Part shown: one piece after another, positions 1-12,299 of the stretch
Numbering within the stretch: the stretch's first letter is position 1
Layout of the letters: each line of letters begins with the position of its first letter
From: Trifolium pratense
Lineage: Eukaryota > Streptophyta > Magnoliopsida > Fabales > Fabaceae
Assembly: GCF_020283565.1 (NCBI RefSeq)
Contig: NC_060060.1
Coordinates: 9,362,001 to 9,426,000, forward strand
Length of the DNA: 64,000 nucleotides
Direction of reading: 5' to 3'
Position numbers and translations under genes: made by a program
The notes under the pieces: generated by a model
Told to the model about the DNA's origin: nothing
The model's input: the letters and a program-made list of their open reading frames with translations, nothing else
The model's database searches: none

Positions 1-923
1 CAACCTATAACACTACTTGCCAAGAAGAGAAATGTTACTAGTCTAAAGAAAAAGAAGAGGAAGTGTAAGAATAATAACTAACGAAAAAGAAATAATTATT
101 TTAGTTGAGATAAAATAAATATATTGAAAAAAGTAATAGCCTGCCTGCCTTTGAATAAGTAAGTATGCTTTTTGGACCAATGGTACCCAAGTTGGTTATG
201 TAACGCGGATTTGGATTTGATAGAGACATCAATCTATGCATGAATCAAATTGAAGTATTAAACAATGGAAAAAAAAGTAAAGTATACTCCGTAGCTTATT
301 AGCTGGAAAATGTTGATATTGCTATTATTTTCTTTTCTTTATACCGAGAGAGTATCGGTACCGATTACGTACCAGATACACTGGTACGAGTATTACTCTT
401 TTCATTTTAAATTATAAGTCGTTTTGACTGTATTAAATAAATTAAAAAATATAATTAATATTGTAAAAAAAGAAAAAAAATTAAAAATTATAGTTTACAA
501 AATTGTTTTTAATTAATCATATGAAAAGAAATTAAAAAATTTAAATATAAAAGAGTAATAAATAATTAAGGGTATAAAATATTTCTTTTAAAGCAACTTA
601 GAATTTGCATCAATTTTTTTAAAGCAACTTAAAATTTAGAACCCAGAGAGTAATAATTATATATCAATCATTTTTATTATTTTCAAAACAATTATTTTAT
701 CATTTTGTTTGTATATACGCGTGGTCATGGTTGAATTAATTATTTATGCATAAACTTATTAGAAATACAAATAAAACAAATAGTTATTATTAGAAGGCCA
801 TGTGAATTAATAATATGATATTAATTTTTGGTAGATGTTGAAAACTAGGTGAATTGTAATAGGTATCAAATCAAAGTAGACCAACCAAGATAAAAAGATG
901 AGGTAATTTAGCAAAGAAAAAAC
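1..923. other. intergenic, AT-rich
   Basis: No coding frame or RNA gene is visible. Poly-A and poly-T rich stretches at 420-600 lead into the core promoter of the extensin gene that starts at 983. Confidence 0.6.
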
Positions 924-932
924 TATATAAAG
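924..932 (+). promoter_or_regulatory. TATA box of extensin gene
   Basis: TATATAAAG lies about 50 bp before the ATG at 983. Transcription starting 25-30 bp downstream (about 955-960) would give a very short leader of roughly 25 nt. The position is read directly; use as a promoter is inferred. Confidence 0.65.
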
Positions 933-982
933 GGTTATGCTGTCTTTCATAATAGCAACAACAAAACCCACGTTGGGAAAAC

Positions 983-2167
983 ATGGGGTCTCAAATGGCC
1001 TCTATTACTCTAACTATTGCTTTGACAATACTATCTCTCAGCTTGCCATCTCAAGCAAACAACTATATCTATTCATCTCCACCACCACCCCCTAAGCCTT
1101 ACTACTACCACTCTCCACCACCACCGGTGTACTCACCTCCTCCTCCTTACCATTATAGTTCACCACCCCCACCACCAAAGAAGCCATACAAATACTCTTC
1201 TCCTCCACCACCTGTTTACAAGTACAAGTCACCTCCTCCACCAGTATATAAGTACAAGTCTCCACCACCACCACCAAAGAAACCATACAAATATCCATCT
1301 CCGCCGCCACCAGTTTACAAGTATAAGTCTCCTCCACCACCAGTTTACAAGTACAAGTCACCTCCACCTCCACCAAAGAAACCATACAAATATCCATCTC
1401 CACCACCACCAGTTTACAAGTACAAGTCACCTCCTCCACCAGTGTACAAGTATAAATCTCCTCCACCACCAGTTTATAAGTACAAGTCACCTCCTCCACC
1501 GGTTTACAAGTACAAATCTCCACCACCTCCACCAAAGAAGCCATATAAGTATCCATCTCCACCTCCACCAGTTTACAAATACAACTCACCTCCTCCTCCC
1601 TATAAGTATCCATCACCTCCACCACCACCATACAAGTATCCATCACCACCACCACCAGTCTACTCTCCCCCACCGCCATATAAGTACGCATCACCTCCAC
1701 CACCACCATACAAGTATTCGTCACCACCTCCACCAGTCTACTCTCCCCCACCTCCATATAAGTACGCATCACCTCCACCACCACCATACAAGTATTCATC
1801 ACCACCTCCACCAGTCTACTCTCCCCCACCTCCATATAAGTATGCATCACCTCCACCACCACCATACAAGTATTCATCACCACCTCCACCAGTCTACTCC
1901 CCTCCACCTCCATATAAGTACGCATCACCTCCACCACCACCATACAAGTATTCGTCACCACCTCCACCAGTCTATTCTCCCCCACCTCCATACAAATACC
2001 CATCACCTCCACCACCAACGTACAAGTATCCTTCACCTCCTCCTCCTTACAAGCACATATCACCCCCTCCAACCCCTGTTTACAAGTATAAGTCTCCTCC
2101 TCCCCCTGTCTACTCACCTCCACCACATTACATCTATTCATCCCCTCCTCCTCCATACCACTTCTAG
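983..2167 (+). CDS. extensin-like cell-wall glycoprotein
   Basis: Single-exon gene for a 394-residue secreted structural protein. Residues 1-25 form a signal peptide (a second Met at residue 5, hydrophobic stretch, likely cleavage after SQA). The rest is almost wholly repeats of SPPPP or SPPPPP separated by [14 protein letters not shown] or PKKPYKY. In extensins, SPPPP prolines are hydroxylated and arabinosylated, and YxY motifs allow tyrosine cross-links, so the product should insolubilise in the cell wall. Residues from about 60 to 200 use a PKKPYKY/VYKYKS pattern; about 230-345 use a 26-residue unit repeated four times. The ATG at 983 is the first after a TATA box. The protein ends YHF then TAG. 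A long antisense frame over the same bases is a by-product of the repeats. Which extensin class within the family it belongs to is uncertain. Confidence 0.93.
   Translation: MGSQMASITLTIALTILSLSLPSQANNYIYSSPPPPPKPYYYHSPPPPVYSPPPPYHYSSPPPPPKKPYKYSSPPPPVYKYKSPPPPVYKYKSPPPPPKKPYKYPSPPPPVYKYKSPPPPVYKYKSPPPPPKKPYKYPSPPPPVYKYKSPPPPVYKYKSPPPPVYKYKSPPPPVYKYKSPPPPPKKPYKYPSPPPPVYKYNSPPPPYKYPSPPPPPYKYPSPPPPVYSPPPPYKYASPPPPPYKYSSPPPPVYSPPPPYKYASPPPPPYKYSSPPPPVYSPPPPYKYASPPPPPYKYSSPPPPVYSPPPPYKYASPPPPPYKYSSPPPPVYSPPPPYKYPSPPPPTYKYPSPPPPYKHISPPPTPVYKYKSPPPPVYSPPPHYIYSSPPPPYHF
1685..1996 (+). repeat. 78-bp tandem repeat inside extensin gene
   Basis: Four in-frame copies of a 78-bp unit begin at 1685, 1763, 1841 and 1919. 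They encode 26 residues of the form [13 protein letters not shown] followed by [13 protein letters not shown]. Copies differ by only a few silent or near-silent changes, for example tacgca versus tatgca, pointing to recent unequal exchange. Confidence 0.9.
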
Positions 2168-3420
2168 GTAGTGGTTTATCACATGGTATGCTTACGACCT
2201 ACACAAAACATTTCAGAACTCAATTATGTTATTTAGATACAAATAACAATAAAAAATTTATTGGAGACAAAATGATAAAAGTGACCATAAACGTCCCTAA
2301 TATTTAGCCATGTAATTAGAAATGAATTTTTATTCACTTACAATTTTTGTTTTTCAACTTAGAATTCAAATTTGACAAAATTTTAATTGATTGTTTTTCA
2401 ACTTGTCTATATTTTATCATTGAAACAACTAAATAAGAAAAATCAAAAGACTCCAATTCATTATCGTTCTTTTTCTTTTTCTTTTTTATAAGTAAAATAG
2501 GTCTCACTTTTATTTAATTCATATACTTTTCTTACAGCTTTCATTCCTATAGTCTAATTATATTTTGTGTGCCTAAACTTGTTTAATGAATGATATTAAT
2601 ATTATTTACATGTGTATATACTTTTGTAGGATTTGAGGAATATTAAAAATAAAAGAGAGAACATACTGCAAAGCATGGGAAGCAAAGTTTGTCTCAAAGA
2701 AAAGTCCCTCTTTTTTACTCATTTGTTTTGTTATGAATTATATTATTATTATTCTTATTATTAGAGTGCTTGGTTTTTGAAATTAAATAAGGCACATGTG
2801 TGTAATATCATAAATGCATTTTGTTTTGCAACCTACTCTATAAGGGGTTGCCAAAATAAAATTGAATATTTCTTCTTCTCAGTCTTTGCATATATTTAAT
2901 GAGAAATTATATTCTACAATTCTCCCGTCCCACAATAACTATTGCACTTTAATTAGTATTTTACGTAGATTATTAATTGATGAATGAAAGACAAATAATG
3001 ACAATTTTATTAAATTATTCTTATTGATTATTGATGCAGTTGCTTTATCATAAATACAAAGTGAAATAATAATTTGAGAGTGATTCACATATATTATTTA
3101 ATTAATTAATTAATTAATTAAATAATACAATTAGATGGAGAAAAACAATTAAAATTAAAACTATACATATAGAAAATTGAAAGTGACACTTTTACAAATT
3201 TATGACAATTATTTTAAGACAATGATATGATTATATAACATGCATTTCATGTTCTAAAAAATTAAGGATTGAACATGACAATTATTTTTGATACTCAGTT
3301 TGAGTTAAAAACTGGTCATAAGATTAGACATATATAAACCCAAAGACTTGACAAAACATCAATTATTATCTCGCTGAACTATGAGACAACTTTATGTTTG
3401 GAGTATCAAAAATATCAAAA
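2168..3420. other. intergenic, no gene seen
   Basis: AT-rich 3' flank of the extensin gene. The only structured item is a perfect 34-bp palindrome at 3093-3126 built on repeated TTAA. No ORF with protein-like composition is present. Confidence 0.6.
3093..3126. repeat. 34-bp perfect AT palindrome
   Basis: The stretch reads the same on both strands: an ATTATT flank, then TTAA repeats, then AATAAT. It is probably a simple-sequence expansion. Confidence 0.75.
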
Positions 3421-3437
3421 TATCATTTTCATTAACT
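3421..3437. repeat. LINE target-site duplication, 3' copy
   Basis: TATCATTTTCATTAACT is identical to 10181-10197. The next base differs (t at 3438, a at 10198), as does the base before (a at 3420, t at 10180), so the match is bounded at 17 bp. Confidence 0.9.
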
Positions 3438-3554
3438 TTTTTTGAAGAAACTAAAATGGAATATATTAACACAAACAGCCTCCCCAGCACAAGGCGTACC
3501 AAGGTAGACTACACAAGTTTACAATAGAGTTAACGAAATGCAATCACAACCAAA

Positions 3555-6500
3555 TCAAACAAAACTCAAACATAACAATGGACTAGATAACCAGCTATGG
3601 TAGTTTAAAGCTAACGTGAAACTCGTCATCCTCAACCACCTAAAAGAGAAAAGCTTGATCTTATCCAATAAAAGATGAGGTGTGTCTATTGAGCCTTTGA
3701 ATAAACGATGATTTCTCTCTGTTCATATCACCCAAGCACAAACGAGCCAAAGAAGCTGCATAAAGGATCGCCTCGCTCGGGATACACCTGCAGAAGCTGT
3801 AAACTGGACAAAATGATCACGCAAAGTAGTAGAAACCACTGGAGAAATGTCAACCCATTCGCGAACTAAGTCCCAAAGAGATCCAGCGAAGCTACATGAG
3901 AAAAATAAATGATGGGCCGACTCAGCCACTCCACAACCAAAAACACAAGTATCAACTGAAGAGGACAAAACACCACAATTGACCAGGTTGGCTCTCGTGG
4001 GCAATGTATCCCGCAATAAACGCCAAGCAAAAATGGACACCTTCAACGGAACCTGAGGGTGCCATATAAGGTTCTCCGCAGCATGCAAAATAACTGAAGC
4101 CTGAGAGGTCAAAATCTGATAAGCTCCCCTGACAGTATAACCTGTCTCTGGATCTGGGCACCACTGCCATCTATCAGAAGTCTGATCCTGCAAAGAAATA
4201 TCAAGAAGTAAAGACTGACACTCCCCCAACAACTCCTCCTCCCACGCCCTCAACTGCCTCCGCCACTTCCACGCCTCTCCACCTCTCCCCCATCCTAAAA
4301 CAAACATCTCTGCAACCGTATGAGATTTAGTCTCTGCCAAAACAAAAAGACGTCCAAACCGCTCCCTCAACGAGATCCCATCCACCCAGGGATCGGTCCA
4401 AAACAGAGTATCAGAACCGTCCCCCACCCTCCTCGACACATGCTCCCCAAACCAACTGCCTCCTGACTCACCCACACCCTCCCTAATACGCGCTACCTCC
4501 CTCCACCACACCGAACCTCTCTGACCACCCTCCCGAAGTCTACCACCCTCAACCCCATACCGAGCTACCAATACTCTATACCACAAACCCTCTCTGTCTA
4601 CCAACAACCTCCAACACCACTTACCCAACAACGCTAAGTTGAACTCCCTCAACTGTCTAACCCCCAAACCTCCAAACTCCTTACGCAAGCAAATGGATTT
4701 CCAGCTAACCCAAGAGATTTTCCTAGAATCCTCACACCCCCCCCAAAAAAATTTAATGAAAAGAGATTCAATAGAGGAAATGATACCTGAGGGAGCTTTG
4801 AAGAAAGAAAGAGCGTAAACAGGTAAAGATGTCAAAACAGACTTTAACAGAACCAGGCGACCACCAAACGACAAGAAGCGACTTTTCCACCCAGACAATC
4901 TATTCTTTATGCGAGACAACACCGGTTCCCAAAACACCAGGCGCCGCGGATCACCCCCAATCTGAAGACCCAAGTAAAGAAAAGGAATTTTTCCCACTTT
5001 GCAACACAGAGCAGACGCAGCTTCATCTAACCAGGATGCAGGAATATTAACGCCAACCAACATGCTCTTGTTAAAATTCACCTTCAAGCCCGACATAGAC
5101 TCAAAAAGCACTAAAACAGCCCGAAGAGCCCGAACATTCGCCCAACTTTTAACCCCCATCAATAGAGTATCATCAGCAAACTGAAGATGCGACACCATAA
5201 TCGACTCTTGTCCACCAATACTGTACCCTGTAAACAAATTACGCGCTACCATAGCTTTCATAAGCACATTAAGACCCTCAGCCGCCAGAAGAAAAAGGAA
5301 AGGTGAAAGGCTGAAAGCGGATCACCCTGCCGAAGCCCTCGCCTAAGAGGAAATTCATCAGTTGGACTACCATTAACTAACACAGAAGCTGTAGCCGTGC
5401 AAACACACTCTCTAATCCACTTCCTCCACAAAGTTGGGAACGACATTCTCCCCATAACGTCATCAAGATACCCCCAGTCCACCGAATCATACGCTTTCTC
5501 AAAATCTACCTTGAACAACATAAGATCCTTTTTAGACTTACGCGCCTCATCCACTATCTCATTTGCAATTAGAATACCATCAAGGATTTGTCTGTTCGTC
5601 ACAAAAGCAGTCTGGGCCTCGGAAATTACACTGCCCATCACTTGACGCAGCCTATTAGCTAGAACCTTCGCCAGAATTTTATAAAGGCTTCCCACAAGCG
5701 AAATTGGTCGAAAGTCATTCAACCGTTGGGGACTATCCGTTTTGGGGATCAGAGCAATGAAAGTGGAATTGATACCTTTAGTCAACCTACCATTCCGATG
5801 AAAATCAAGAAGGAATCGCATAACGTCGCCCCGCAAATCGGCCCAGAAATCTTTTATAAAACCGAAATTAATGCCGTCGGGGCCCGGGCTTTTATAACTA
5901 TCACAGTCCCACACAGCTTGTTTCACCTCAACCTCCGTAAAAGGTTTGATTAAGCCACCAATCTCCATCTGGCTCAACCGCTTAAACTGAAGGTCGTCAA
6001 CCCCAGGTCTCTCCACAATAGGAGCCTTAAAGTGAGACTCAAAATGCGAAAACACCGCCTGCCTAATCGGAATCACGCCTTCTAGTGTTTCACCATCGAC
6101 CTGAATAACGGACAAAGCATTCCTTCGTCGACGACTTGCCAAAACCGAATGAAAGTACTTAGAGTTTGCATCCCCTTCCTTAAGCCACAACGACCGAGAT
6201 TGTTGCCAACTGATGCTGGCATGCAGCTTAGAAAGCGAAAGAATATCATACGAAACTCCATGAAGCTCATCTAATTCCGCCTCAGAAAGATCATCATCCT
6301 CCCCCTTCTCATCGAGAGCTGAAAGCCTGACCTTCAAAGTATCAATGCGACTAGGAAGATTTTGAGCATGAGCCGTATGCCACTCTCTCAGGGCCTCCTT
6401 AATCATCTTGAGTTTTTCCTTGAGCACATATCCACCCCACCCATCAACCTGGAGCGAATTCCACTTTTCTCTAACAAACATGTTGTATCCGGGTATATCC

Positions 6501-7282
6501 TTCCAACACTTAAGCATCCTCATAGGACGAGGTCCCCAATCTTCCTCATTTGCTGACAAGACCAGAGGACAATGGTCAGACAAACCCCTCAACTTGGCTA
6601 CTTGCTTGCAATTAGGCCACGTCAAGCACCACTCGTCAGAGAGAAGAAATCTGTCAAGACGGCTCATCGAGAGACTGTCCCCTTTAAACCATGTAAACTT
6701 ACGTCCAATTAAGGGAAGATCTATCAAAGAGTTATCTTCAATAAATTGATTGAACGAAATATGATCTGAGGATCGATGCCCGCTCCTAACCGACCTTCTT
6801 TCATCTATGTGTTTGACAGCGTTAAAATCCCCACACACGCACACCTTTCTACCCGCCAGCAAATCGAGACGCACCGAAAGAGAATCCCACAAAGCTTGCT
6901 TAGCCCCATCATCACAAGGCGCGTAGACATTTGCCACATGAAATTCGTCCGCAGTCCTAGAAAATCGACCGTGACACCACAAAACATGCTCTCGACTCTC
7001 AACCGACCAAACCTCCACCTCAGAAGAATCCCACAGAGTTAAAAGCCCTCCTGACGCCCCAACCGATGGGCGATACGAGAACCCGTGAGAAGAACTACCC
7101 CAGAGTGTCTTACAGATAAAATCATCACAATATTGCAATTTCGTCTCCTGGATACAAAGAATAAAGGGTTTCAAATCCCCCACCATCTTACGCACCTCCT
7201 TCCTCTTTTCAGGGCCTCCCAGCCCTCTGATATTCCAATAAATAATCTTCATCGGAACACAACACCCCTCCACCCCTACCAA
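3555..7282 (-). pseudogene. LINE ORF2: endonuclease-reverse transcriptase, broken
   Basis: Polyprotein that nicks target DNA and copies LINE RNA into it. It starts at 7282, or ten codons later at 7252 (MKIIYWNIRG), only 16 bp after the ORF1 stop. Apurinic-type endonuclease motifs seen: WNIRGLGG, CIQETK, GDFNAV, LSDHCPLVL. Reverse transcriptase motifs: FRPISLVGSLYKILAK, QTAFVTNRQILDG, KVDFEKAYDSVDW, LRQGDPLS and the catalytic FADD (in FADDTLLMG). The C-terminal region has the zinc-binding RVT domain (WRLLRDTLPTRANL, then Cys/His spacing ending HHLFFSCS). A 1-nt frameshift lies at about 5300-5325, between LRQGDPLS and the FADD part. TGA at 3723-3725 interrupts the same frame where relatives have Trp; the frame then runs on, recognisably, to a stop at 3555-3557. 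Confidence 0.9.
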
Positions 7283-7297
7283 CAGAAGACCGCTACG

Positions 7298-10020
7298 CTA
7301 GCACCCGTCAACCTTCCGGGTCCCCCCCGCACCAGACATCTGCCCTGAATTCTGTTTCTTGCCCTTGCCCGCCCTAGAAAGAATCTGGAACATATTCACA
7401 TTATCTCCCTTAAACTTCACCCCAATGGCTTTCCCGATCCCCCACACGTCATCTACCGCCATTTGGTCATTGCCTTGAACCGCCACCCAATTCTTTCAAT
7501 CGTTATTGACAGAAACCGACGAGGATGAACCTCCTGAAGAAGCTTGACGACTCAAAGAGCATGATCGATTCACCTCATCCCCACCCCTACGCCGACGGAC
7601 GCTCTTTTTTAAGACCTTTAGCACCTCGCAACGATCTTTGCTTGGCATCCTAGCAACTTTTTTGATGCTATGTAGTGGATGGCGAAGCGACCCTCCTGCT
7701 TTCCTTCTCCTCGGGTCTTGCTCTCCCTTTTTGACAAATTTCGGTCCTTGGTGAAGTGCCTTTCTACTCCTCTTACTTGCTGAAAAAATTACTCCCGCAT
7801 CCCCATGATTCTGATCCTGCAGCCATTCCAAGCTCCAAGGCCCTGACAGAACGGAGCGTCTTGCCTCCGGAGGGCAAGAACTGGTACGCTTACTAAAAAA
7901 TGACCGATTAGTAGGACGCATATGAGCCTCCTTCATGGGGGTAGACGCATCTTCCTTACCCTCCTGGACTCCGGACAAATCTTGGGAGCCCTTCCTCAAA
8001 ACTGATAGGGTCCCGGCTCTCGAAGAAACTGGTCTAGCATCAGACTCATCAAAAATCTCCTTATCCCGCATACCTTGAACTTCGTCAGGCTCCTCCTCCT
8101 CCAGTCCTTCCTTAAATCTTTCAACTAACATATCAACACTGCGGTAGACCTCTGGATCCACATGACCTTCACCACAATCAGCTTGGGATTCCTCTGACTC
8201 GCTCTCCTCATCAAAGAGACAAGAATCTTCACCCATAGAGTACCCCCATTCCTCCACAATCTTAATCTCCACTTGAATCCCATCCACAAGAACAGTCACA
8301 CTACTTTTGATTAAGTCAAGTTCGGGTGTAGCAATTAAAACTCGCGCGAAGTCTAATCTGTTCTTACCAACAGAACAACAATCTGTTCGGAGGAACCGTC
8401 CACTTTCAAAAACGCATAGCTGAAAGAATTGCTCATTCCAAGCATGAAGAGGGACACCGTACAAACGGACCCAAGCACCTCTCCGATAAGATGACGACTC
8501 CTTTTCCCAGCGCATCCAATTCGCGAAAACTAGTTGGAAAAACTCCTTAGCATTGTTTATCGTAGGCATAGCATCGCCTTTCTCAGTACTGCGAACAAAA
8601 ACCTTATCGGCTCCCATTGGAATGAGAACCAGATCATTGAAGCCCGCATCCAATATTCTGTTCTGCACCACAGGAATCGACTCACCGTTAAAGACTGTAG
8701 CCAAACCCCATTGAGAGCCCATTCCATGTCGTCGGCCTTCGAATGATAACTTCGCATGTAGACTCTACTTTCCTTAACAGATTCATTTAGTTGCTCAGCT
8801 TTGTGCGAATTCGGCGCTTTCCCCTTAAAAGATTCTGCCTTTTTAAGTGAATCCTCTTGTCGGGCCCCTAGCTTGATAACCACCTCCCCCACCTGCACTC
8901 CTTCCAATGGATCACTTCGTTCCTTCTCCACTATTGGAGCAATGACGTCATCGAAATTATTAAGTTTCCCCGGCGGCTTATTACTTTCAACGCAGCCTGT
9001 GGGCGCTACATGCTTCACTGGTTGTTGCTTCCCCGCATTCAGCACCTGCACTTCCACGCCTTTTGCCATTCCATCCTTTTGCCTCTTCGGAAACCTTCCT
9101 TTCCTAGAATCGTTGCGTTCAAACATGGCTACGCTAGCTTTAACTCGAAAATAGCCGAACCAGACATTGTTTAGGGCATTTGTCAATTTTGTCACATTTT
9201 TAACATTTGAAAATTTGACGAAGCCATACGGTTTACCGTATCTATTTCTTTTTTTTGCAACGAACACATCCTCCAGCACACCACACACTTCAAAACCCTT
9301 CCTCAGATAAAAATTTGACATTTGTGCTGGAAAATTTGTGAAGTAGAAAGATACGTACCGTTTAAGGGCGGAACCCAAAGCACCGCCATCACCCATCTTA
9401 GAATCGGAACGCACATCGCCGCCATTTTCAAGATTGCTTTCCGGACACGCAACGCCGCCGCTGTTTACCAACTCCTTTCCAAGGTCGTGAGCAACAACAC
9501 CCTTCTCCTGCTTCTTCATAACACAAGATTTTTCCTGCAAAACACAGTTCCTGCATAAATCATGTTTTGCAGTGTCACAGACTGTTCGCTCCCTTCCATT
9601 GACAACACCCAATCTAACACTTCCGTCCTCCCTGTGATCGCGTCTTCCACCATTCTCCCTAACCTCCAAACTCAAACGCCGGTCAAGCTTGTCGTGACAG
9701 CACCGTTCATGAACGGATATGGATCGCGAACGAGGAAACAAAGACGGAGATCGCGCGTTATGATTCCTAATTCCCAATTGATGAATCGAATCTTGCCCTA
9801 TGTTGAATCGTGACCTGCATCTACCTGATCGAGAATGATTGCGGTCGTGATGATTATGAACGCAGCATCGATCGCAAGAAAGAGAGCTTCCAAAATTTGA
9901 AGACGATCTGGTAAAGTGATCGTTGCTCTGTTTCTGTCTGTTCTGTTTTCCTTCAATCTGTCTAGGCTCTTTCCGACGTCGCCGTCTCACCTCGGTCCAT
10001 TCTTCTCCATCACTGTAATC
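7298..10020 (-). pseudogene. LINE ORF1: RNA-binding protein, broken
   Basis: The nucleic-acid-binding partner protein of ORF2. The N-terminal part is Arg-rich and open upstream to about 10128, with in-frame DGEEWTEVRRRRRK at 10011-9970. An RRM fold follows at about 9355-9120 (RYVSFYFTNFP, then KPYGFVKFSNV). After a 1-base shift near 8718 the frame resumes with a DUF4283-type region (WMRWEKE, GAWVRLYGVPLHAWNE, FLRTD, LDFARVLI). An acidic and basic low-complexity tail follows. TGA at 7496-7498 stands where the context (ND-stop-KNWVAVQGND) calls for Trp; the same frame then continues to TAG at 7298-7300. No in-frame ATG is found at the 5' end, so the original start is unknown. Confidence 0.8.
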
Positions 10021-10097
10021 ACCCCCCCGTTTCTGCCTTGCTTCCGGTGAAGGCGATGACCGAAACGGCCGTCCTGAGTTTGCCCTAGGTGCAGCCG

Positions 10098-10130
10098 TCC
10101 TCTCTCTCTCTCTACCTCTCTCTCTCTCTC
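10098..10130. repeat. CT/GA microsatellite at LINE ORF1 start
   Basis: Two CT runs separated by TAC. On the minus strand this reads ATGAGAGAGAG into a nearby stop, in a different frame from ORF1. A length change in this repeat may have cut the start codon off from the reading frame. Confidence 0.6.
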
Positions 10131-10180
10131 ATAATATCTCTTTTAGGATATAAAAAAAAAAAAAAAACAAAAAAAAACTT

Positions 10181-10197
10181 TATCATTTTCATTAACT
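10181..10197. repeat. LINE target-site duplication, 5' copy
   Basis: TATCATTTTCATTAACT, matching 3421-3437 base for base. Confidence 0.9.
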
Positions 10198-11408
10198 ATC
10201 TTTCTCCTATACATTTATGTCTTGTCATGTATGTGCTATTTTGTCATGTCATATACTGTTATATCCGATACTTACTGTTTTGCGAATCAAATACATCGTA
10301 CAATTAACTTCGAAGAGGGAGCTAGGGTGGATTAGCTTAATTTATTTTTTGAATGATAAATATATTATATATTAATATAAAAAATACAAGAGAAGGTTAA
10401 AAAAAAAGGTACGAGCAGTACACTTCACTATAACCCAACAATTTCTACGGTCAGTACACTTCAAAATAAACATGCAAATAAAACTACAAGAAAACAAAGA
10501 TGTACACTCTCAATAAATTACAACCTTTCAAAGACATCACCACGAGAAGAAGAATATACATATCTCTCAGGAAGAAAGAGACAATGATTGACCACATGTA
10601 GGACAAAACAATAAGAGGACCTTCAATCCCACTGACATTAAACTCAAATGATTAATAAAATCTCCTCTAAAACTAACTCTAAATTATTGAAGTCCCCTTC
10701 TAAAAACCAGATGGTTAATCGTGCACTCAAATTGATTTTAGTGTTTGGAACTTGTTGAAAAAACAGATAGGTGTTGTTATCAATCCGAGCAGTATATACA
10801 CTATTTGGCATTAACAACTTCTAAGTATTATTCAACAAGTTTGAAAAATTTATGATGGTTTTTTCATTTTGAAAGGTGATGAAGTTGGCGACGAATGAAT
10901 TGTCTTTTCATGAAGTTGTAATTGTAAACATAGAAAACAAATTAAATATTAAAGTTAAAATAATTTTCTTTTCTTGACAAAAGTTAAAAGAATATATATG
11001 AGCCGGTTTAAATTTGTCTTACAATTACAAATGCTGAATTTAAATAATTTTTTTGAAAAAAATGATGCATTTAGTTTAAGATCTAAATTATTCAATTCGA
11101 TGGGCCTTTAGGAACACAAACATTTTATGAGATTTTCTTTTTGCACCTCACAATCACTTCCGATGTATACTTTAGAAAAAGAAAAGCATACTATGTTTTT
11201 AGTATTTCAGAAATTTACTTCCAACAAAAAATACATATTTTTCCCGATTGATAACAAATATTTTCCAGTAACTTATTGATTTTTCTTGGATTACTCACTT
11301 GTAGATAAAACCGAAATTTACAAACATTTGATTCAATATTGTTATGTGGTGGACAATAGTAATTCTTTAATTGACATCTAATAATACATTTCTAGATCCG
11401 TCTCTAAT

Positions 11409-11420
11409 CACTACAAGAAA
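11409..11420 (+). mobile_element. CACTA-type transposon terminus (orphan)
   Basis: CACTACAAGAAA is the usual terminal sequence of plant CACTA (En/Spm) elements. It is followed by sub-terminal TTCCTAGAAA-like motifs at about 11430-11475. The opposite TTTCTTGTAGTG end was not found in the window, so this is a fragment or an element with a decayed second end. Confidence 0.5.
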
Positions 11421-11570
11421 TATGGCGATTTCCTAGAAAAATTCCAAAAAAACCAACCAAAATTCCTAGAAAATGGTGGTTTCCGTGGAAAAAAATCGTA
11501 TGTATTTCATGGAAATTACCGAGGAACTATGGCAACTTTCGAGGTATTCAATAAAAACGCATAAACCATT

Positions 11571-11700
11571 AATCTTCATCGGTCTCAATAACATATCAAA
11601 CAATTTTAGATTTTTGTAAAATTCAACATGGATGATCTATACGATATAAGCTTTCAATCCAACGGTGGATTTTGTAAAATTTGTATTCGTTAAAGCGTTA
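11571..11700 (+). repeat. dispersed repeat, copy 1
   Basis: Similar over about 130 bp to the reverse complement of 14517-14660. Shared blocks include ATGGATGATCTATA and ATTTTGTAAAATT. The copies are diverged and 2.9 kb apart in opposite orientation. Confidence 0.6.
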
Positions 11701-11860
11701 TTGAGCGGTGTAACATTACTCAAATGTTACACCGGTGTAATTTGATCCATCCCCATATATATATGAGGAACTTTTAAAATGAGAGGGTGAGAGGATTAAA
11801 TCTCAGCCATTAAATTAATCTTTACGGTGATCTTTCATTTTTAAATTGTAATTAATTTTT

Positions 11861-12110
11861 GGCTTAATTAGTAAAATGGTCCCTTGAAGACATTTTTGGC
11901 TTCATATTGGTCCCTTAAAAAAAGAAGATCCGAATAGGTCCCTTAAAAACATCTCCGTTAATCAGTTTGGTCACTGATTAATGGAGATGTCTTTAAGGGA
12001 CCTATTCGAACATTTTTTTTTCTTTAAGGGACATATTCAGACTTTTTTTTCTTTAAGGGACCAATGTGAAACCAAAAATATCTTTAAGGGACCATTTTAC
12101 TAATTAAGCC
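11861..12110. mobile_element. Mutator-type foldback MITE
   Basis: 250 bp with long inverted arms starting GGCTTAATTAGTAAAATGG and matching at about 50 of 56 terminal positions. It is flanked by 9-bp repeats with one mismatch: TTAATTTTT at 11852-11860 and TAAATTTTT at 12111-12119. No coding capacity. Family assignment rests on TSD length and long arms. Confidence 0.75.
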
Positions 12111-12299
12111 TAAATTTTTTCATTCCTTCTTCTCTCTCTACCTCGTTACTAGTTGCTTGAGTAATAACACTACCATTCTTTGATATGCCTCGTCATTTTC
12201 GATTAATGCAACAGAAAGCCTGCATTAAAATGGTTGTTGTTCTTGCTTTGAAATTGGGTAATCAAAATAATAATGAAGATAAGGTGTTTGTGTTATTAG

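Larger units (their letters stand above)
3438..10180 (-). mobile_element. full-length L1-type LINE retrotransposon (defunct)
   Basis: A 6.7-kb non-LTR retrotransposon on the minus strand, bounded by a 17-bp target-site duplication. From its 5' end it has a T-rich start (rc of 10152-10180), a GA microsatellite, ORF1 (RRM plus DUF4283-type region), ORF2 (endonuclease, reverse transcriptase, zinc-binding C-terminus), a ~110-bp 3' UTR and a short A7 tail (T run at 3437-3443). Neither flank nor interior carries host exons. Both ORFs are broken: a frameshift near 8718 and a stop at 7496-7498 in ORF1, a frameshift near 5310 and a stop at 3723-3725 in ORF2. The copy is therefore complete in length but cannot make intact proteins. 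GC content is clearly higher than the flanks. Confidence 0.93.

Noticed and set aside
1092..2156. 354-codon open frame antisense to the extensin gene
   Set aside because: It mirrors the proline-codon repeats of the sense gene. The composition (MEV/VVEV repeats) is not protein-like, and it has no independent promoter or conserved motif.
9988..9990. GTG as start of LINE ORF1
   Set aside because: The frame is open and family-like upstream (DGEEWTEV), and plant genes rarely use GTG.
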